Shown: positions 44,143 through 54,187, counted from the stretch's first letter. The stretch is DNA of 64,000 nt from Dethiobacter alkaliphilus (GCA_016841605.1 JAENYV010000011.1:1-64000); one strand, 5' to 3'. Notes: generated by a model from the letters alone, not told the origin. Translations and numbers: made by a program.

Positions 44143-45996
44143 ATGAATACTGTTGATTATCAGTCTCTCCTGGATCAGGTTCAGAAACCGGCCCGTTACC
44201 TGGGAAAAGAGATCAATGCTGTATATAAACCGCCTGGCGATATTGACCTTCACCTGGCCCTGGCTTTTCCCGACCTCTATGAGGTGGGGATGTCTCACCT
44301 CGGAATAAAGATTCTATATGCTCTGAGCAATAACATTCCGGGTGTATATGCCGAGCGGGTTTTTGCCCCGGCCTGGGATATGGAGGAATTATTGCGGACA
44401 AAAAGGCTGCCTCTTTTCAGTTTGGAGACAGGAACTTCCCTTTGTGCTTTTGACCTGGTTGGTTTTACTATTCAGTACGAACTGAGTTATACGGCCATCC
44501 TGAATATGCTTGAGTTAGGCGGAATCCCTCTGCACAGTGAAGAAAGAAAAAAGGGGGACCCTTTTGTTATGGGGGGAGGTCCGGGAGTTTTTAATCCTGA
44601 ACCCCTGGCGCCCTTTTTTGATTTTTTTGTGATCGGCGATGGAGAAGAAATTCTTCCCGAACTTCTACTTGAATACAGGCGCTGGAAAAAAAGCGGGGAT
44701 GCGGAAAGAAGATCATTCCTGCGGCAAATTGCCTCCATTCCCGGCATTTATGTGCCCTCCTTTTATGAACCCGTGGTAAGAGAAGGGAAATTTGCCGGTC
44801 TGAAACCACTGCTTAGCGGTCTGCCCTCCGTTATTACAAAAAGAACGGTAGACCTCGAAGACAGTTTTTATCCGGAAGCTTTTCTTGTTCCCTATATGAA
44901 TATAATCCACGATCGCGCCATGCTGGAGATTTTTCGGGGTTGCACTCAAGGGTGCCGTTTTTGTCAGGCCGGGATTATCTACAGGCCTGTCAGAAACCGC
45001 TCCATCTCCAGATTAAGAGAATTGGGTAAAAATATTATTGCCGGGACAGGGTTTGAAGAGCTTTCTCTGGCCTCCCTCAGCACCAGCGATTATCCCGGGA
45101 TTGAAGAGCTTGTCGATGCGCTGAATGAGGAGTTTAAGGATAAAGATGTGCAGCTTTCCCTGCCCTCTTTGCGAGCCGATTCTTTTGCCCTCAGACTGGC
45201 GGACCGGGTGCAAAAAAATCGGGGCGGCGGTGTTACTTTTGCTCCTGAAGCGGGAACACAGCGTTTGAGGAATGTCATTAATAAAAAAATAACCCGGGAG
45301 GAAATTTTGGGTGCCGCGGAAGAAGCCTTATTTTCGGGGAGAAACCATATTAAGCTTTATTTTATGATCGGTCTTCCTACGGAAAAAGAAGAGGATCTTT
45401 TGGGAATTGCCGGCCTTGTCCGGGAGATAGCCGCGGTCTCCGGAAAGGCGAAAAAGAATAAACGAAGTTCTTTTCGCATTACCGTCAGCGCATCAACTTT
45501 TGTTCCCAAAGCCCATACACCTTTTCAATGGGAGCCGCAGATCTCCCTGGAGGAGATCAAACGCCGTCAGAACCTGTTAAAGCGGGAATTTCGCTCCAAC
45601 AGAAAAGTCAATTTTACCTGGCATGAAGCGGAGATGAGCTTTTTGGAAGCTGTTTTTGCCAGGGGAGATCGCAAACTGGCTCCTGCCCTGCAAAAGGCTT
45701 ATCAGATGGGCAGCAGATTGGATGCCTGGAGCGATGAATTTTCTTTTTCTCTTTGGGAAAGGGCTTTTCGCGAGACCGGAATTAACCCGGACGATTACGC
45801 GGCGTTTCAGCCGGGTTATGAAGATTCCCTTCCCTGGGACCATATTGATACGGGCGTAAGCAAAGATTTTTTAAAGAAAGAACATTTGCGTGCTATTAAA
45901 GGGGAACTGACCGGCGACTGCCGGCTGGAAGGCTGCAGGGGGTGCGGCCTGAAAAACTGCCCCGGAATTCAGGTGACCCGCGATGTACCGGTATAG
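44143..45996 (+). CDS. Radical SAM protein of the TIGR03960 family
   Basis: About 617 residues. The N-terminal part (LLDQVQKPARYLGKEINAVY, DVLALAFPDLYEVGMSHLG-like text) is B12-binding-like; the radical SAM cysteines are C267-x3-C271-x2-C274 in RGCTQGCRFCQAG, followed by an elongator-like fold with APEAGTQRLRNVINK. The function is not settled in the literature I know; together with the next gene it is nearly always found upstream of RNase G. ATG 44143 matches the usual N-terminus. Frames starting at 44080 would add an unrelated extension. It overlaps the next gene by 14 bases. Confidence 0.88.
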   Translation: MNTVDYQSLLDQVQKPARYLGKEINAVYKPPGDIDLHLALAFPDLYEVGMSHLGIKILYALSNNIPGVYAERVFAPAWDMEELLRTKRLPLFSLETGTSLCAFDLVGFTIQYELSYTAILNMLELGGIPLHSEERKKGDPFVMGGGPGVFNPEPLAPFFDFFVIGDGEEILPELLLEYRRWKKSGDAERRSFLRQIASIPGIYVPSFYEPVVREGKFAGLKPLLSGLPSVITKRTVDLEDSFYPEAFLVPYMNIIHDRAMLEIFRGCTQGCRFCQAGIIYRPVRNRSISRLRELGKNIIAGTGFEELSLASLSTSDYPGIEELVDALNEEFKDKDVQLSLPSLRADSFALRLADRVQKNRGGGVTFAPEAGTQRLRNVINKKITREEILGAAEEALFSGRNHIKLYFMIGLPTEKEEDLLGIAGLVREIAAVSGKAKKNKRSSFRITVSASTFVPKAHTPFQWEPQISLEEIKRRQNLLKREFRSNRKVNFTWHEAEMSFLEAVFARGDRKLAPALQKAYQMGSRLDAWSDEFSFSLWERAFRETGINPDDYAAFQPGYEDSLPWDHIDTGVSKDFLKKEHLRAIKGELTGDCRLEGCRGCGLKNCPGIQVTRDVPV

Positions 45997-46684
45997 GTTT
46001 TGTTTCTCTAAGGATAAAGAGATGAAGTATATATCTCACCTGGATCTACAGCGGACCTGTATACGTGCTCTAAGGCGAGCTTCGGTTCCTGTGGCTTTGA
46101 GTCAGGGTTTCAACCCTCAGCCCCGCCTGGTCTTCGCCGCTCCCCTGGCGGTGGGGATCGAGGGGAGAAATGAGTATTTTGACCTGTTTTTGACCAGCTT
46201 TTGGGACGGGACCCTGCTGAAGCAGGTTTTACAGGAACAACTTCCCGCAGGCCTGGAGATTAAGGCAACCTTACCTGTCGATCTGCATGCCGGTCCACTT
46301 TCCGCCCTCGTAGAGGCCGCGCTTTATGTGGCATTGTTCCCGGTTTTCCCGGAAGAATATGCTCATATTCTCACAGATATCCTGGAAGCTGAAGAGTTTA
46401 TTGTCTTAAGAGCGGGTAAAAACAAGGGCAGAGAGGTGGATATAAGACCTTTTATTTATAACCTTGAGACAAAAAAAGGTTCCGATACCACCCGGCTTTT
46501 TATGCTGCTGGCGACAGGCAGCCGGGGAGGTGCCAGACCGGAAGAGGTTTTAGCAAAATTCCCTGGAGAAACAAAAACAGTGAAGGTGTATCGGGAAAAT
46601 ATCTTTATTCAAAATGGGGAAGCGCTGATAACTCCCGGGGGAGAAGCTTTGCAAGAATATCTGGAAAGACTGCGGAAGTCTTGA
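45983..46684 (+). CDS. TIGR03936 / DUF2344 radical-SAM-linked protein
   Basis: A 233-residue protein of the family that accompanies or is fused to TIGR03960 radical SAM enzymes. The N-terminus reads YRFCFSKDKEMKYISHLDLQ, then SQGFNPQPRLVFAAPLAVG, both signature stretches. Its molecular role is unknown; co-occurrence suggests it is the partner or substrate-binding part of the previous gene, with overlapping reading frames for coupled translation. Confidence 0.88.
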   Translation: MYRYRFCFSKDKEMKYISHLDLQRTCIRALRRASVPVALSQGFNPQPRLVFAAPLAVGIEGRNEYFDLFLTSFWDGTLLKQVLQEQLPAGLEIKATLPVDLHAGPLSALVEAALYVALFPVFPEEYAHILTDILEAEEFIVLRAGKNKGREVDIRPFIYNLETKKGSDTTRLFMLLATGSRGGARPEEVLAKFPGETKTVKVYRENIFIQNGEALITPGGEALQEYLERLRKS

Positions 46685-46720
46685 AATCATTCTTTTTATT
46701 TGTTTTTTTAGAGGTATGAT

Positions 46721-48403
46721 ATGGAACAAAAAATTATTGTTAATTATGAGCATAAGGAAACCAGGGTGGCTCTGTTGGAAGATGGCCGCGTCGCTGAAGT
46801 GTACGTCGAACGTCCCATGCAGCAGAGGATGATCGGAAATATCTATAAGGGTCTGGTGGAAAATGTCCTCCCCGGAATGCAGGCAGCCTTTGTCAACATT
46901 GGTGAAGAAAGAAACGCGTTTCTTTATGTGGATGATATCCCTCAACCAAGGGGAGAGGATTCTTCAGGGGAAAGAATGCCTATTCAACGTCTTTTGCACG
47001 TTGGGGAAGAAATTTTGGTTCAGATATTGAAAGAACCTTTCGGGAGCAAGGGAGCTCGCCTGACGGGCAATATTACTCTTCCGGGTCGATACCTCGTTCT
47101 GATGCCCGGGTTAAATTATGTGGGTGTCTCCAGACGTATCAACTCTCAGGAAGAAAGAGAGCGTCTGAAAAAAGAAATGGAAGGGTTGAAACCTGCGGGG
47201 GTGGGTGTCATTGTTCGGACTGCCGCGGAGGGGATTGATGGGGAGAGTTTAAGAAATGATCTGCTGTTTCTTCTTCAGCTCTGGGAGACAACGAAGACAT
47301 TATACGGCCGGGAAAAGTCTCCCGCTTTGCTTTACCGGGATGTGGCCCTGATTTATCGTATTATCCGCGATCTTTTTAACGACCGTGTCAGCCAATTCCT
47401 GATTGATAACGAGCAAGAGTATGTAAAAGTGCAAGAGATATTGGACTTGCTTTCTCCTCACTTGAAAAACAAAGTTTTTTATTATCGCAGTAAGGAACCT
47501 ATTTTTGAACGTTTTTGTATTGAAGAAGAGATTGAGCGTTCGTTAAATCGGATGGTGTGGCTGCGTTGCGGAGGGTACCTGGTTTTTGATGAGACCGAGG
47601 CGTTGACGGTAATTGATGTCAATACGGGGAAGCACACGGGAAAGGTAAATCTGGAGGAAACGATTTTTAAAACGAATATGGAGGCGGCCGTGGAGATCGC
47701 CAGGCAGATACGCATTCGGGATATCGGGGGGATTATCATTGTTGATCTGATCGATATGAGTTCCCAGAGCCATCGCCAGAAAGTATTGGAATGCCTCAGG
47801 GAGGAGATGAGCCGGGATCGGACGAAAAGCCAGGTTTTGGGGATTACCAATCTCGGATTGGTAGAGATCTCCCGAAAAAAGGTCAGGCAGGGTCTTTCCG
47901 CCAGTATGCAGCAACCCTGTTCTTATTGTTACGGTAAGGGGAAAGTCCTCTCACCTGAAGCGGTCTGCAGCAAGGTGGAAAGAGAATTAAAAAAAATATT
48001 GCAAAACAGTAAAGTCGAAGCGGTTCTGGTGGAGATGAATAGCGAAGCCGCGGCCTTAATGATCGGCAGCGGCGGGTTATATTTAAAAAAACTGGAGGCG
48101 GAAACCGGTAAAAATATTTTTATCCGGGGGTCAGACAACCTCCACATGGAAAAGTTTAAAATATTGATGTCCGGCAAATTTAATGAGGTTGAAAGGTACG
48201 CTCTTCCTGTGGAAGAAGGCGGTATTTATCGGGTCCGGGTGGAAGAACCCCATTCATCCCACCCTGATCGGGGAATTGCCCGGCTGCACGGTTATATTCT
48301 GGATATTGAGGGAGCCGGAGAACGTGTGGGAGAAGAAGTTCTGGTCATTATCAAGGAAACAAGCCGAACTTTTGCGAAAGCGATCCTCTGGGAAAAACAA
48401 TGA
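46721..48403 (+). CDS. rng: Ribonuclease G
   Basis: A 560-residue RNase E/G family endoribonuclease that trims rRNA and cuts mRNA. An N-terminal S1 domain (about 36-118; IYKGLVENVLPGMQAAFVNI) precedes the catalytic DNase I-like domain with AVIDVNTGKHTGK-type metal residues (TVIDVNTGKHTGKVN and GGIIIVDLIDM), and the zinc link is CSYCYGKGKV. In Clostridia rplU, rpmA and obg usually follow; here a radical SAM activase follows instead. Confidence 0.94.
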   Translation: MEQKIIVNYEHKETRVALLEDGRVAEVYVERPMQQRMIGNIYKGLVENVLPGMQAAFVNIGEERNAFLYVDDIPQPRGEDSSGERMPIQRLLHVGEEILVQILKEPFGSKGARLTGNITLPGRYLVLMPGLNYVGVSRRINSQEERERLKKEMEGLKPAGVGVIVRTAAEGIDGESLRNDLLFLLQLWETTKTLYGREKSPALLYRDVALIYRIIRDLFNDRVSQFLIDNEQEYVKVQEILDLLSPHLKNKVFYYRSKEPIFERFCIEEEIERSLNRMVWLRCGGYLVFDETEALTVIDVNTGKHTGKVNLEETIFKTNMEAAVEIARQIRIRDIGGIIIVDLIDMSSQSHRQKVLECLREEMSRDRTKSQVLGITNLGLVEISRKKVRQGLSASMQQPCSYCYGKGKVLSPEAVCSKVERELKKILQNSKVEAVLVEMNSEAAALMIGSGGLYLKKLEAETGKNIFIRGSDNLHMEKFKILMSGKFNEVERYALPVEEGGIYRVRVEEPHSSHPDRGIARLHGYILDIEGAGERVGEEVLVIIKETSRTFAKAILWEKQ

Positions 48404-48434
48404 TTAAACGGTGAAGTGAAGGAGGCAGAAACCT

Positions 48435-49133
48435 TTGCAGATTCGCGGCTTCCAGAGAACCAGTCTTGTAGATTATCCCGGAGAGGTCTGTTCAACAATT
48501 TTTGTCGGAGGGTGCAATCTTCGGTGCCGGTATTGTTTTAACCGGGATCTGGTTTTATATCCTAATACCCTGCCTTCTTTCCCGGAGGAAGAAATTTTCA
48601 GCTTTTTGGAGAAGAGATTTTCCGTTCAGGGAGCCCTCTGTGTCTCCGGTGGGGAACCGACTTTGCAGAGTGATTTGGCGGTTTTTATCTCCAGGGCGAA
48701 AAAAATGGGTCTGAAGGTGAAACTGGATACCAACGGTACCTTTCCCCATATTCTAGAGGAACTTCTGGAAGAGGGAAATCTGGACTATGTGGCCATGGAT
48801 ATAAAAGCTCCCCCGGAGAAATATGACCTTTTGTGCGGTAGAAAAGTTGATTATACCAAAATTGAACGGACAATGTTCCTATTAAAAAATTCTTCTATTC
48901 AATCCGAATTTCGTACCACAGTTGTTCCGGGCCTTTTGGATGAAACTGATCTGCTAAAGATAGCCGAAATTTTGCATGGAACCCGTCGGTATGTTTTGCA
49001 GCAATTTCAGCCCGTCTCAACTCTGCTGGATCAAAGTTTGACGGCCCGGAAATCTTTTGCCGGAGAAGATATGGAAAAAATTGCTTCTTTATGCCGCGGC
49101 TTTATTGAAAAAGTTCTGCTGAGAGGTTTTTAA
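48435..49133 (+). CDS. Radical SAM activating enzyme, anaerobic NrdG-like
   Basis: A 232-residue radical SAM protein with C27-x3-C31-x2-C34 in GGCNLRCRYCFNRDL and the SAM-binding CVSGGEPTL. It resembles the activating component of anaerobic ribonucleoside-triphosphate reductase. No nrdD or other glycyl-radical enzyme is nearby, so its partner is unknown and another role is possible. TTG at 48435 follows AAGGAGGCAG with normal spacing. A terminator stands just after it. Confidence 0.85.
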   Translation: MQIRGFQRTSLVDYPGEVCSTIFVGGCNLRCRYCFNRDLVLYPNTLPSFPEEEIFSFLEKRFSVQGALCVSGGEPTLQSDLAVFISRAKKMGLKVKLDTNGTFPHILEELLEEGNLDYVAMDIKAPPEKYDLLCGRKVDYTKIERTMFLLKNSSIQSEFRTTVVPGLLDETDLLKIAEILHGTRRYVLQQFQPVSTLLDQSLTARKSFAGEDMEKIASLCRGFIEKVLLRGF

Positions 49134-49142
49134 GAAAAGTGC

Positions 49143-49178
49143 CCCGGGAGAAGAGTCATCTCCCGGGATTAAATTTTT
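49143..49178. terminator. Terminator between the NrdG-like gene and aspC
   Basis: CCCGGGAGA (49143-49151) pairs with TCTCCCGGG (49159-49167), then ATTAAATTTTT. It ends the plus-strand gene and may also serve the minus-strand aspC. Confidence 0.75.
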
Positions 49179-49188
49179 AAGTAAATGA

Positions 49189-50385
49189 TCAGGTCAATTC
49201 TTGCAGAAAGGATGCAAAACGGTCAAGACCCGTCTTGATATTTTCCAGAGAGGTGGCATAAGAGAAACGGGCATACTCCGGTGCACCGAAACCATTGCCC
49301 GGGACGATGGCAAGGAGGTAATGTTCCAGCAGCAGCGCGGCCAGGTTATCGCCGTCGCCGATCGGTTCCCCCCTGAAATTTTTCCTAAATGTTTCTCCCA
49401 CATTGAGAAATAGATAAAATGCTCCTTCCGGTTCAACGGCAGAGACAAAAGGAAAACCTTTCAGCCTGTCCATCATATAATCTCTCCGCCGGGCAAAAAC
49501 ATTGCGCATTTCTTCCACGCAATCCTGGGGTCCTGTTATGGCAGCCTGTGCTGCCTTTTGGGCAATTGAATTGGGATTTGACGCAGCATGGCTCTGGATA
49601 CTGGCCATGGCACTGGCAATGGATTGCGTTGAAGCGGTGTACCCGATCCGCCAGCCGGTCATGGCATAGGATTTGGAAACACCATTAACAACAATGGTCT
49701 GTTCTTGCAGTTCTTTGCTCAGGGAGGCGATGGAAACATGAGCGTTTTCTCCGTAGGTCAGTTTTTCATAAATTTCATCGGAAACAATATAGAACTGATG
49801 TTTCAATGCCAGGGAAGCGATATCCTCCAGTTCTTTCCGGTTATAAACATGACCCGTGGGATTGCTGGGGCTGTTTAAAAGAAAAGCTTTTGTCCGGGGG
49901 GTAATGACCTTCTCCAACTCATCTGCCTGTGCTTTATAGTGATTTTCCCCCTTTGTTTCCAGAATGACCGGAATCCCGCCGTTTAATTTCACCAACTCAG
50001 GATAGCTTACCCAATACGGCGCGGGAATTATGACCTCATCTCCCTGGTTTAAAATGGCGGCAAAAACATTATCCAGGGAGTGTTTGGCACCGTTGCTGAC
50101 AACAATTTGTCCGGGTTGATAATATAGACCATTGTCTTTCTTCAATTTTTCACAGATGGCCTTCTTGAGCTCCGGTATTCCGCTGGCCGGAGTATACCTG
50201 GTAAAACCTTCATCAATGGCCTTTTTGGCAGCCTCCCGAATATGAATCGGAGTATCGAAATCGGGTTCACCGGCACCGAAGCCTATAACATCTTTGCCTG
50301 CACTTTTTAATTCCTTGGCCCTGGCATCGATTGTCAGTGTAGGAGAAGGCGAAATTGCTAAAGCTTTTTGTGAAAGGGTTAGCAT
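49189..50385 (-). CDS. Aspartate/aromatic aminotransferase, class I
   Basis: A 398-residue fold-type I PLP aminotransferase of the aspartate aminotransferase subgroup I-beta. PLP lysine is Lys238 in VNGVSKSYAMTGWRIGY; NSPSNPTGHVY and the DEIYEKL aspartate/tyrosine are intact. It likely uses aspartate and 2-oxoglutarate, though related enzymes take aromatic amino acids. It lies 30 bases downstream of serC on the same strand, so the two are probably co-transcribed. Confidence 0.92.
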   Translation of the reverse strand: MLTLSQKALAISPSPTLTIDARAKELKSAGKDVIGFGAGEPDFDTPIHIREAAKKAIDEGFTRYTPASGIPELKKAICEKLKKDNGLYYQPGQIVVSNGAKHSLDNVFAAILNQGDEVIIPAPYWVSYPELVKLNGGIPVILETKGENHYKAQADELEKVITPRTKAFLLNSPSNPTGHVYNRKELEDIASLALKHQFYIVSDEIYEKLTYGENAHVSIASLSKELQEQTIVVNGVSKSYAMTGWRIGYTASTQSIASAMASIQSHAASNPNSIAQKAAQAAITGPQDCVEEMRNVFARRRDYMMDRLKGFPFVSAVEPEGAFYLFLNVGETFRKNFRGEPIGDGDNLAALLLEHYLLAIVPGNGFGAPEYARFSYATSLENIKTGLDRFASFLQELT

Positions 50386-50415
50386 CAGTCTTCAATCCTT
50401 TCCGGCATTTATTTT

Positions 50416-51507
50416 TTAGGATTTGTTTTTAAGACAAAAGTTCTCCATAAAATGGGCAAGAGTTTCGCAACCTTCAAGAGGCATGGCATTATAAATGGAG
50501 GCCCGAATACCTCCGACGGAGCGGTGGCCTTTTAAACCGGTCATACCTTCCCGGGCAGCCTCTTCCACAAATTTCTTTTCCAATTTTTCGTCGGAAAGGC
50601 GGAAAGTAATATTCATGGTTGAACGGTCTTCTTTGCGGGCGTGTCCCTGAAAAAAGTTTTCGCTTCGATCTATTGCCTCATATATTTTTGCTGCTTTTGC
50701 TTCATTAAGGGCTTCCACGGTTTTGATCCCGCCCTGGGCTTTCAGCCATTCCATGACCAGCTTAAGAATATAGATAGAAAAACACGATGGGGTATTGTAA
50801 AGGGAGCCGGAGTCGGCATGGATTTTGTAGCTTAAAATGTTGCAAATATTATTTGGGATTTTTTTCAGCAAACTTTTGCGAAGAACGACCACAGTAACAC
50901 CGGCCGGACCAAGGTTTTTTTGTGCCCCGGCATAAAAAAGAGAAAATTTGCTCAAATCGATTTGCCGGGAAAGAATGTCGCTGGACATATCCGCTAACAG
51001 GGGTGCACTTCCGCAGTCGGGGATATATTTCCACTGTGTTCCATAAATCGTATTATTGGTCGTCAGGTGCACATAGGCCGGATCCGGGCTGAAAGATAGT
51101 TCTTTCCGGAGAGGGATGGAGCTGTGCCTGGTGCTTTTTGTACTGCCGGCCGTGTGGGTTTCGCCGAGTCGGGAGGCTTCCTGCAGGGCTTTCTCAGCAA
51201 AACTTCCCGTCACTATGTAGTCGGCCGTTTTTCCGGGAGGAAGAAAATTATAGGGTATCATCATAAACTGAAGACTGGCCCCTCCCTGCAAGAAAAGAAC
51301 TTGATAATCATCCTTAAGTCCTGCCAGCTCCAGAAAGGAAGCTTCCGCGGAGGTGATAACCTCTGTAAATTCTTTGGAACGGTGGCTGATCTCCATGATC
51401 GACATGCCTGTCCCCCTGTAAACCGGAAGTTCCTCACGGGCTTTTTCCAGGACAGGCAGAGGCAGGGTAGCCGGGCCCGGGTTAAAGTTATATATTCTAT
51501 GTACCAC
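50416..51507 (-). CDS. serC: Phosphoserine aminotransferase
   Basis: A 363-residue SerC, which forms phosphoserine from 3-phosphohydroxypyruvate. The N-terminus YNFNPGPATLPLPVLEKARE and PLP lysine Lys197 in FYAGAQKNLGPAG are diagnostic, and HRSVGGIRASIYNAMP closes the protein. serA and serB are not in the window. GGAGG lies upstream of the start. A divergent gene begins 240 bases away. Confidence 0.95.
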   Translation of the reverse strand: MVHRIYNFNPGPATLPLPVLEKAREELPVYRGTGMSIMEISHRSKEFTEVITSAEASFLELAGLKDDYQVLFLQGGASLQFMMIPYNFLPPGKTADYIVTGSFAEKALQEASRLGETHTAGSTKSTRHSSIPLRKELSFSPDPAYVHLTTNNTIYGTQWKYIPDCGSAPLLADMSSDILSRQIDLSKFSLFYAGAQKNLGPAGVTVVVLRKSLLKKIPNNICNILSYKIHADSGSLYNTPSCFSIYILKLVMEWLKAQGGIKTVEALNEAKAAKIYEAIDRSENFFQGHARKEDRSTMNITFRLSDEKLEKKFVEEAAREGMTGLKGHRSVGGIRASIYNAMPLEGCETLAHFMENFCLKNKS

Positions 51508-51646
51508 AGCAAAACCTCCTCAAGGTATTTATATGTTTCCTTTTTCAGGGGATAAAGAAATTGAAATGTATTATCCTATTATACCTGATTCCGGAACAAA
51601 TAAAAATAGAAAATATCAACAGAGGAATCATTTGAAAAAGGAGAAC

Positions 51647-51675
51647 TTGACTTAATATTATCGTTTTGGTACAAT
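51647..51675 (+). promoter_or_regulatory. Sigma-A promoter for the VWA gene
   Basis: TTGACT (51647-51652) and TACAAT (51670-51675) with a 17-base spacer, about 75 bases before the start at 51750. Confidence 0.75.
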
Positions 51676-51749
51676 TTACATGCTAAACAAAAGGAGTATC
51701 CCGGAATCGGCAACGATAGAGCGAAGTATAGAAAAGGGGTGAATCCCCA

Positions 51750-52958
51750 TTGTTTGTGGATTTTTTTTATGAGCTAAAAAAGTCGGGGGTTCCGGTTTCT
51801 CTAACCGAATGGATGACTCTGATGGAAGCCCTGAGCAAGGGACTGGCTTATTCCAGTTTAACCGGTTTTTATTACCTGGCCCGGGCAATACTGGTAAAAA
51901 GTGAAGCCTATTTTGACAATTACGACCAGGCTTTTCACAATTACTTTAAGGATATAGAAACAAACGCCAATGAGGTTGAACAAGCTTTGAAATTGCTGGA
52001 AAAGAAACAACTGTTCCTGGATATACCTCCGGACAGCGAGGAGGAGCTTTGGCAGGATCGGAATTTAAAAAGGCGTAAAGAACTGATAAAGTTACACATT
52101 ACGGACATTGAGAACGACTCTGCCTCCCCGGCCGGGGCAAAAGGCGGGACAGGCGGGGCGCGGGCAGGGCAGGGCGGTTATAATCCGAGAGGGGGGATAC
52201 GCCTTGGCGGTTCCTCTGCCGGCGGCTCTGCGGTTAAAGTGGCCGGAGAGCGGCTCTACCGGGGGTACCGCAGCGATGTAATCATCGGGGTAAGGAAGTT
52301 TGAGTCCGCCTTACGGGTTCTGCGCCAGTTAACCAATCGCAATGAAGAATTGAAGGACGAATTGGATCTGGAGGGCACTATTGAGGCTACCAGCCGGAAC
52401 GCCGGCAGACTGGAAATTGTCTGGGACCGTCCGCGCAAGAACAAGATGAAAGTATTGCTTGTCATGGACTCCGGAGGTTCGATGGACAGTTATATCAGTC
52501 TTTGCAGCCAGTTATTTACAGCAGTTAAGCGTTCGACTCATTTTAAAGATCTGCAATATTATTATTTTCATAATTGCATATATGAGAGTATTTATGTAAA
52601 ACCGGCTTGTATTTTCAGCAACGCCATTAAAACGACTGATTTTCTACAAAAGTATAATTCTGAGTATCGGTTGATTATCGTCGGCGACGCCAGCATGGCT
52701 CCCTCTGAGCTTACCATGAAGGGCGGAGCTATTGATTATGACAATAATACGAACGAGCCGGGGCTGGTCTGGTTGGAGCGTCTGGCCAAACATTTCCGGC
52801 ATGCAGTCTGGCTGAACCCCATACCGGCTCACGGGTGGAATGAGCGTATGAATTATCGGGCGCAGAGCATCAGTATGATCCGTACTGTTATTCCCATGTA
52901 TGAGCTGACTCTTGACGGGCTGAAGCAGGCAGTAAAAAAATTGAAGGTCCGCGTTTAA
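51750..52958 (+). CDS. VWA-domain protein of the CoxE-like type
   Basis: A 402-residue cytoplasmic protein. The N-terminal helical part (FVDFFYELKKSGVPVSLTEW) is typical of CoxE/YehP-like proteins; a low-complexity Gly/Ala-rich linker lies around 130-170; the VWA domain (about 225-402) has the MIDAS-like VMDSGGSMDSY and a downstream aspartate in VGDAS. Such proteins normally work with a MoxR AAA+ ATPase encoded next door to insert metal or remodel enzymes. No MoxR gene is adjacent, so this one is orphaned locally. TTG at 51750 is preceded by AAAAGGGGTG. Confidence 0.85.
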   Translation: MFVDFFYELKKSGVPVSLTEWMTLMEALSKGLAYSSLTGFYYLARAILVKSEAYFDNYDQAFHNYFKDIETNANEVEQALKLLEKKQLFLDIPPDSEEELWQDRNLKRRKELIKLHITDIENDSASPAGAKGGTGGARAGQGGYNPRGGIRLGGSSAGGSAVKVAGERLYRGYRSDVIIGVRKFESALRVLRQLTNRNEELKDELDLEGTIEATSRNAGRLEIVWDRPRKNKMKVLLVMDSGGSMDSYISLCSQLFTAVKRSTHFKDLQYYYFHNCIYESIYVKPACIFSNAIKTTDFLQKYNSEYRLIIVGDASMAPSELTMKGGAIDYDNNTNEPGLVWLERLAKHFRHAVWLNPIPAHGWNERMNYRAQSISMIRTVIPMYELTLDGLKQAVKKLKVRV

Positions 52959-53005
52959 TAAATCTCCGACGCCCCTGACCTCTGGCCCCTTTGTTTTTTA
53001 CACTT

Positions 53006-54187
53006 TTATACCCGTGCCATTTTTTCGTGCAATTGTTTCAACCGGGAAATTACCTCGTTTATCTTTTTTGCAGCTGTGTCGATTTCCTCCATTTGGGTTT
53101 CGCCGGAGAAACTGAAACGGATGGCTCCCTCCATCTCCGGTTTGTCGAGGCCCATGGCTTGCAGGACATGGCTCTCCCCTTTAGCGTTGGAGTGGCAAGC
53201 TGAACCGGTGGAGACATAAATGCCTTCTTCCTCCAGAGCGTGGACGATAATTTCTCCTTTTAGCCCCGGAAAAGAAATGTTGGTAATATGCGGTGCGCTT
53301 TCTTTTTCGTCATACCTGGGACCGTTAATTTTAATCCACGGATAACGGGTCTCTAGAGAGGATGTCAAGAGTCTTTTCATCTCGCGAAGTTGTGCTGTTT
53401 TTCCCTTCATTTTTTCAAAACTTTGGCGGGCCGCCAGGGCCATCCCCGCTACTCCCGGTGTATTTTCCGTTCCCGGACGCAGTCCTTTTTCATGTCCCCC
53501 ACCCAGAAAAAGAGGTTCGATCAGAACCCCTTCTTTTAAGTAAAGAGCACCTACTCCTTTCGGCCCATGGAATTTGTGGGCGCTGATGCTGAGGGCGTCG
53601 ATTCCCTGAAGACCTGGCGGAAGAGGAATTTTCCCAAATGATTGGACAGCGTCCACATGAAAAATGAGATCAGCTTTTTTCCTTTTCAGGAGAGCGGAAA
53701 TTCCGTTGATGGGCTGTAAAGATCCTACCTCGTTATTGACATGCATAATACTGACCAGAGTAGTCTCCGGTCTTAAAGCTTGCAGAACGGCTTGCGGATC
53801 TAGTAGCCCTTTGGAATCCGGCAGTAAATAAGTGACCTCAAAACCTTCTTTTTCCAGCAATTGAAAGGGTTGCAGGATAGAGGAATGTTCAATTGCTGTT
53901 GTGATCAGATGGGTGCCCCTCCGGCGGTAACGGCGCGCGATGCCCAGGACAGCCAGGTTGTTTGACTCTGTCCCCCCGGAAGTAAAAATAATCTCTCTTT
54001 CCCGAATACCCAGTAAGTCGGCCAGTTCCTTGCGAGAGGCATTCAATATCCTTTCACCTTCTCTCCCTTTGCGGTGCAGAGACGAGGGATTGCCGAAAGA
54101 CTGTCCTGCCACCCTGGCCATCTCCTCCAGGACCCGGGAATCTATTCTTGTGGTAGCGCTATTGTCGAGGTATATTTCCCGCTTCAT
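53006..54187 (-). CDS. iscS: Cysteine desulfurase, NifS/IscS type
   Basis: About 393 residues. PLP lysine is in SISAHKFHGPKGVG, and the persulfide cysteine lies in VSTGSACHSNAKGESHV, a short loop typical of the NifS/IscS group. It releases sulfur from cysteine for Fe-S clusters, thiouridine and thiamin. ATG 54187 is preferred, with GGAGGT eight bases upstream; an in-frame GTG at 54202 would overlap that site. It lies 41 bases downstream of thiI on the same strand; IscS feeding sulfur to ThiI is a known partnership. Confidence 0.94.
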   Translation of the reverse strand: MKREIYLDNSATTRIDSRVLEEMARVAGQSFGNPSSLHRKGREGERILNASRKELADLLGIREREIIFTSGGTESNNLAVLGIARRYRRRGTHLITTAIEHSSILQPFQLLEKEGFEVTYLLPDSKGLLDPQAVLQALRPETTLVSIMHVNNEVGSLQPINGISALLKRKKADLIFHVDAVQSFGKIPLPPGLQGIDALSISAHKFHGPKGVGALYLKEGVLIEPLFLGGGHEKGLRPGTENTPGVAGMALAARQSFEKMKGKTAQLREMKRLLTSSLETRYPWIKINGPRYDEKESAPHITNISFPGLKGEIIVHALEEEGIYVSTGSACHSNAKGESHVLQAMGLDKPEMEGAIRFSFSGETQMEEIDTAAKKINEVISRLKQLHEKMARV

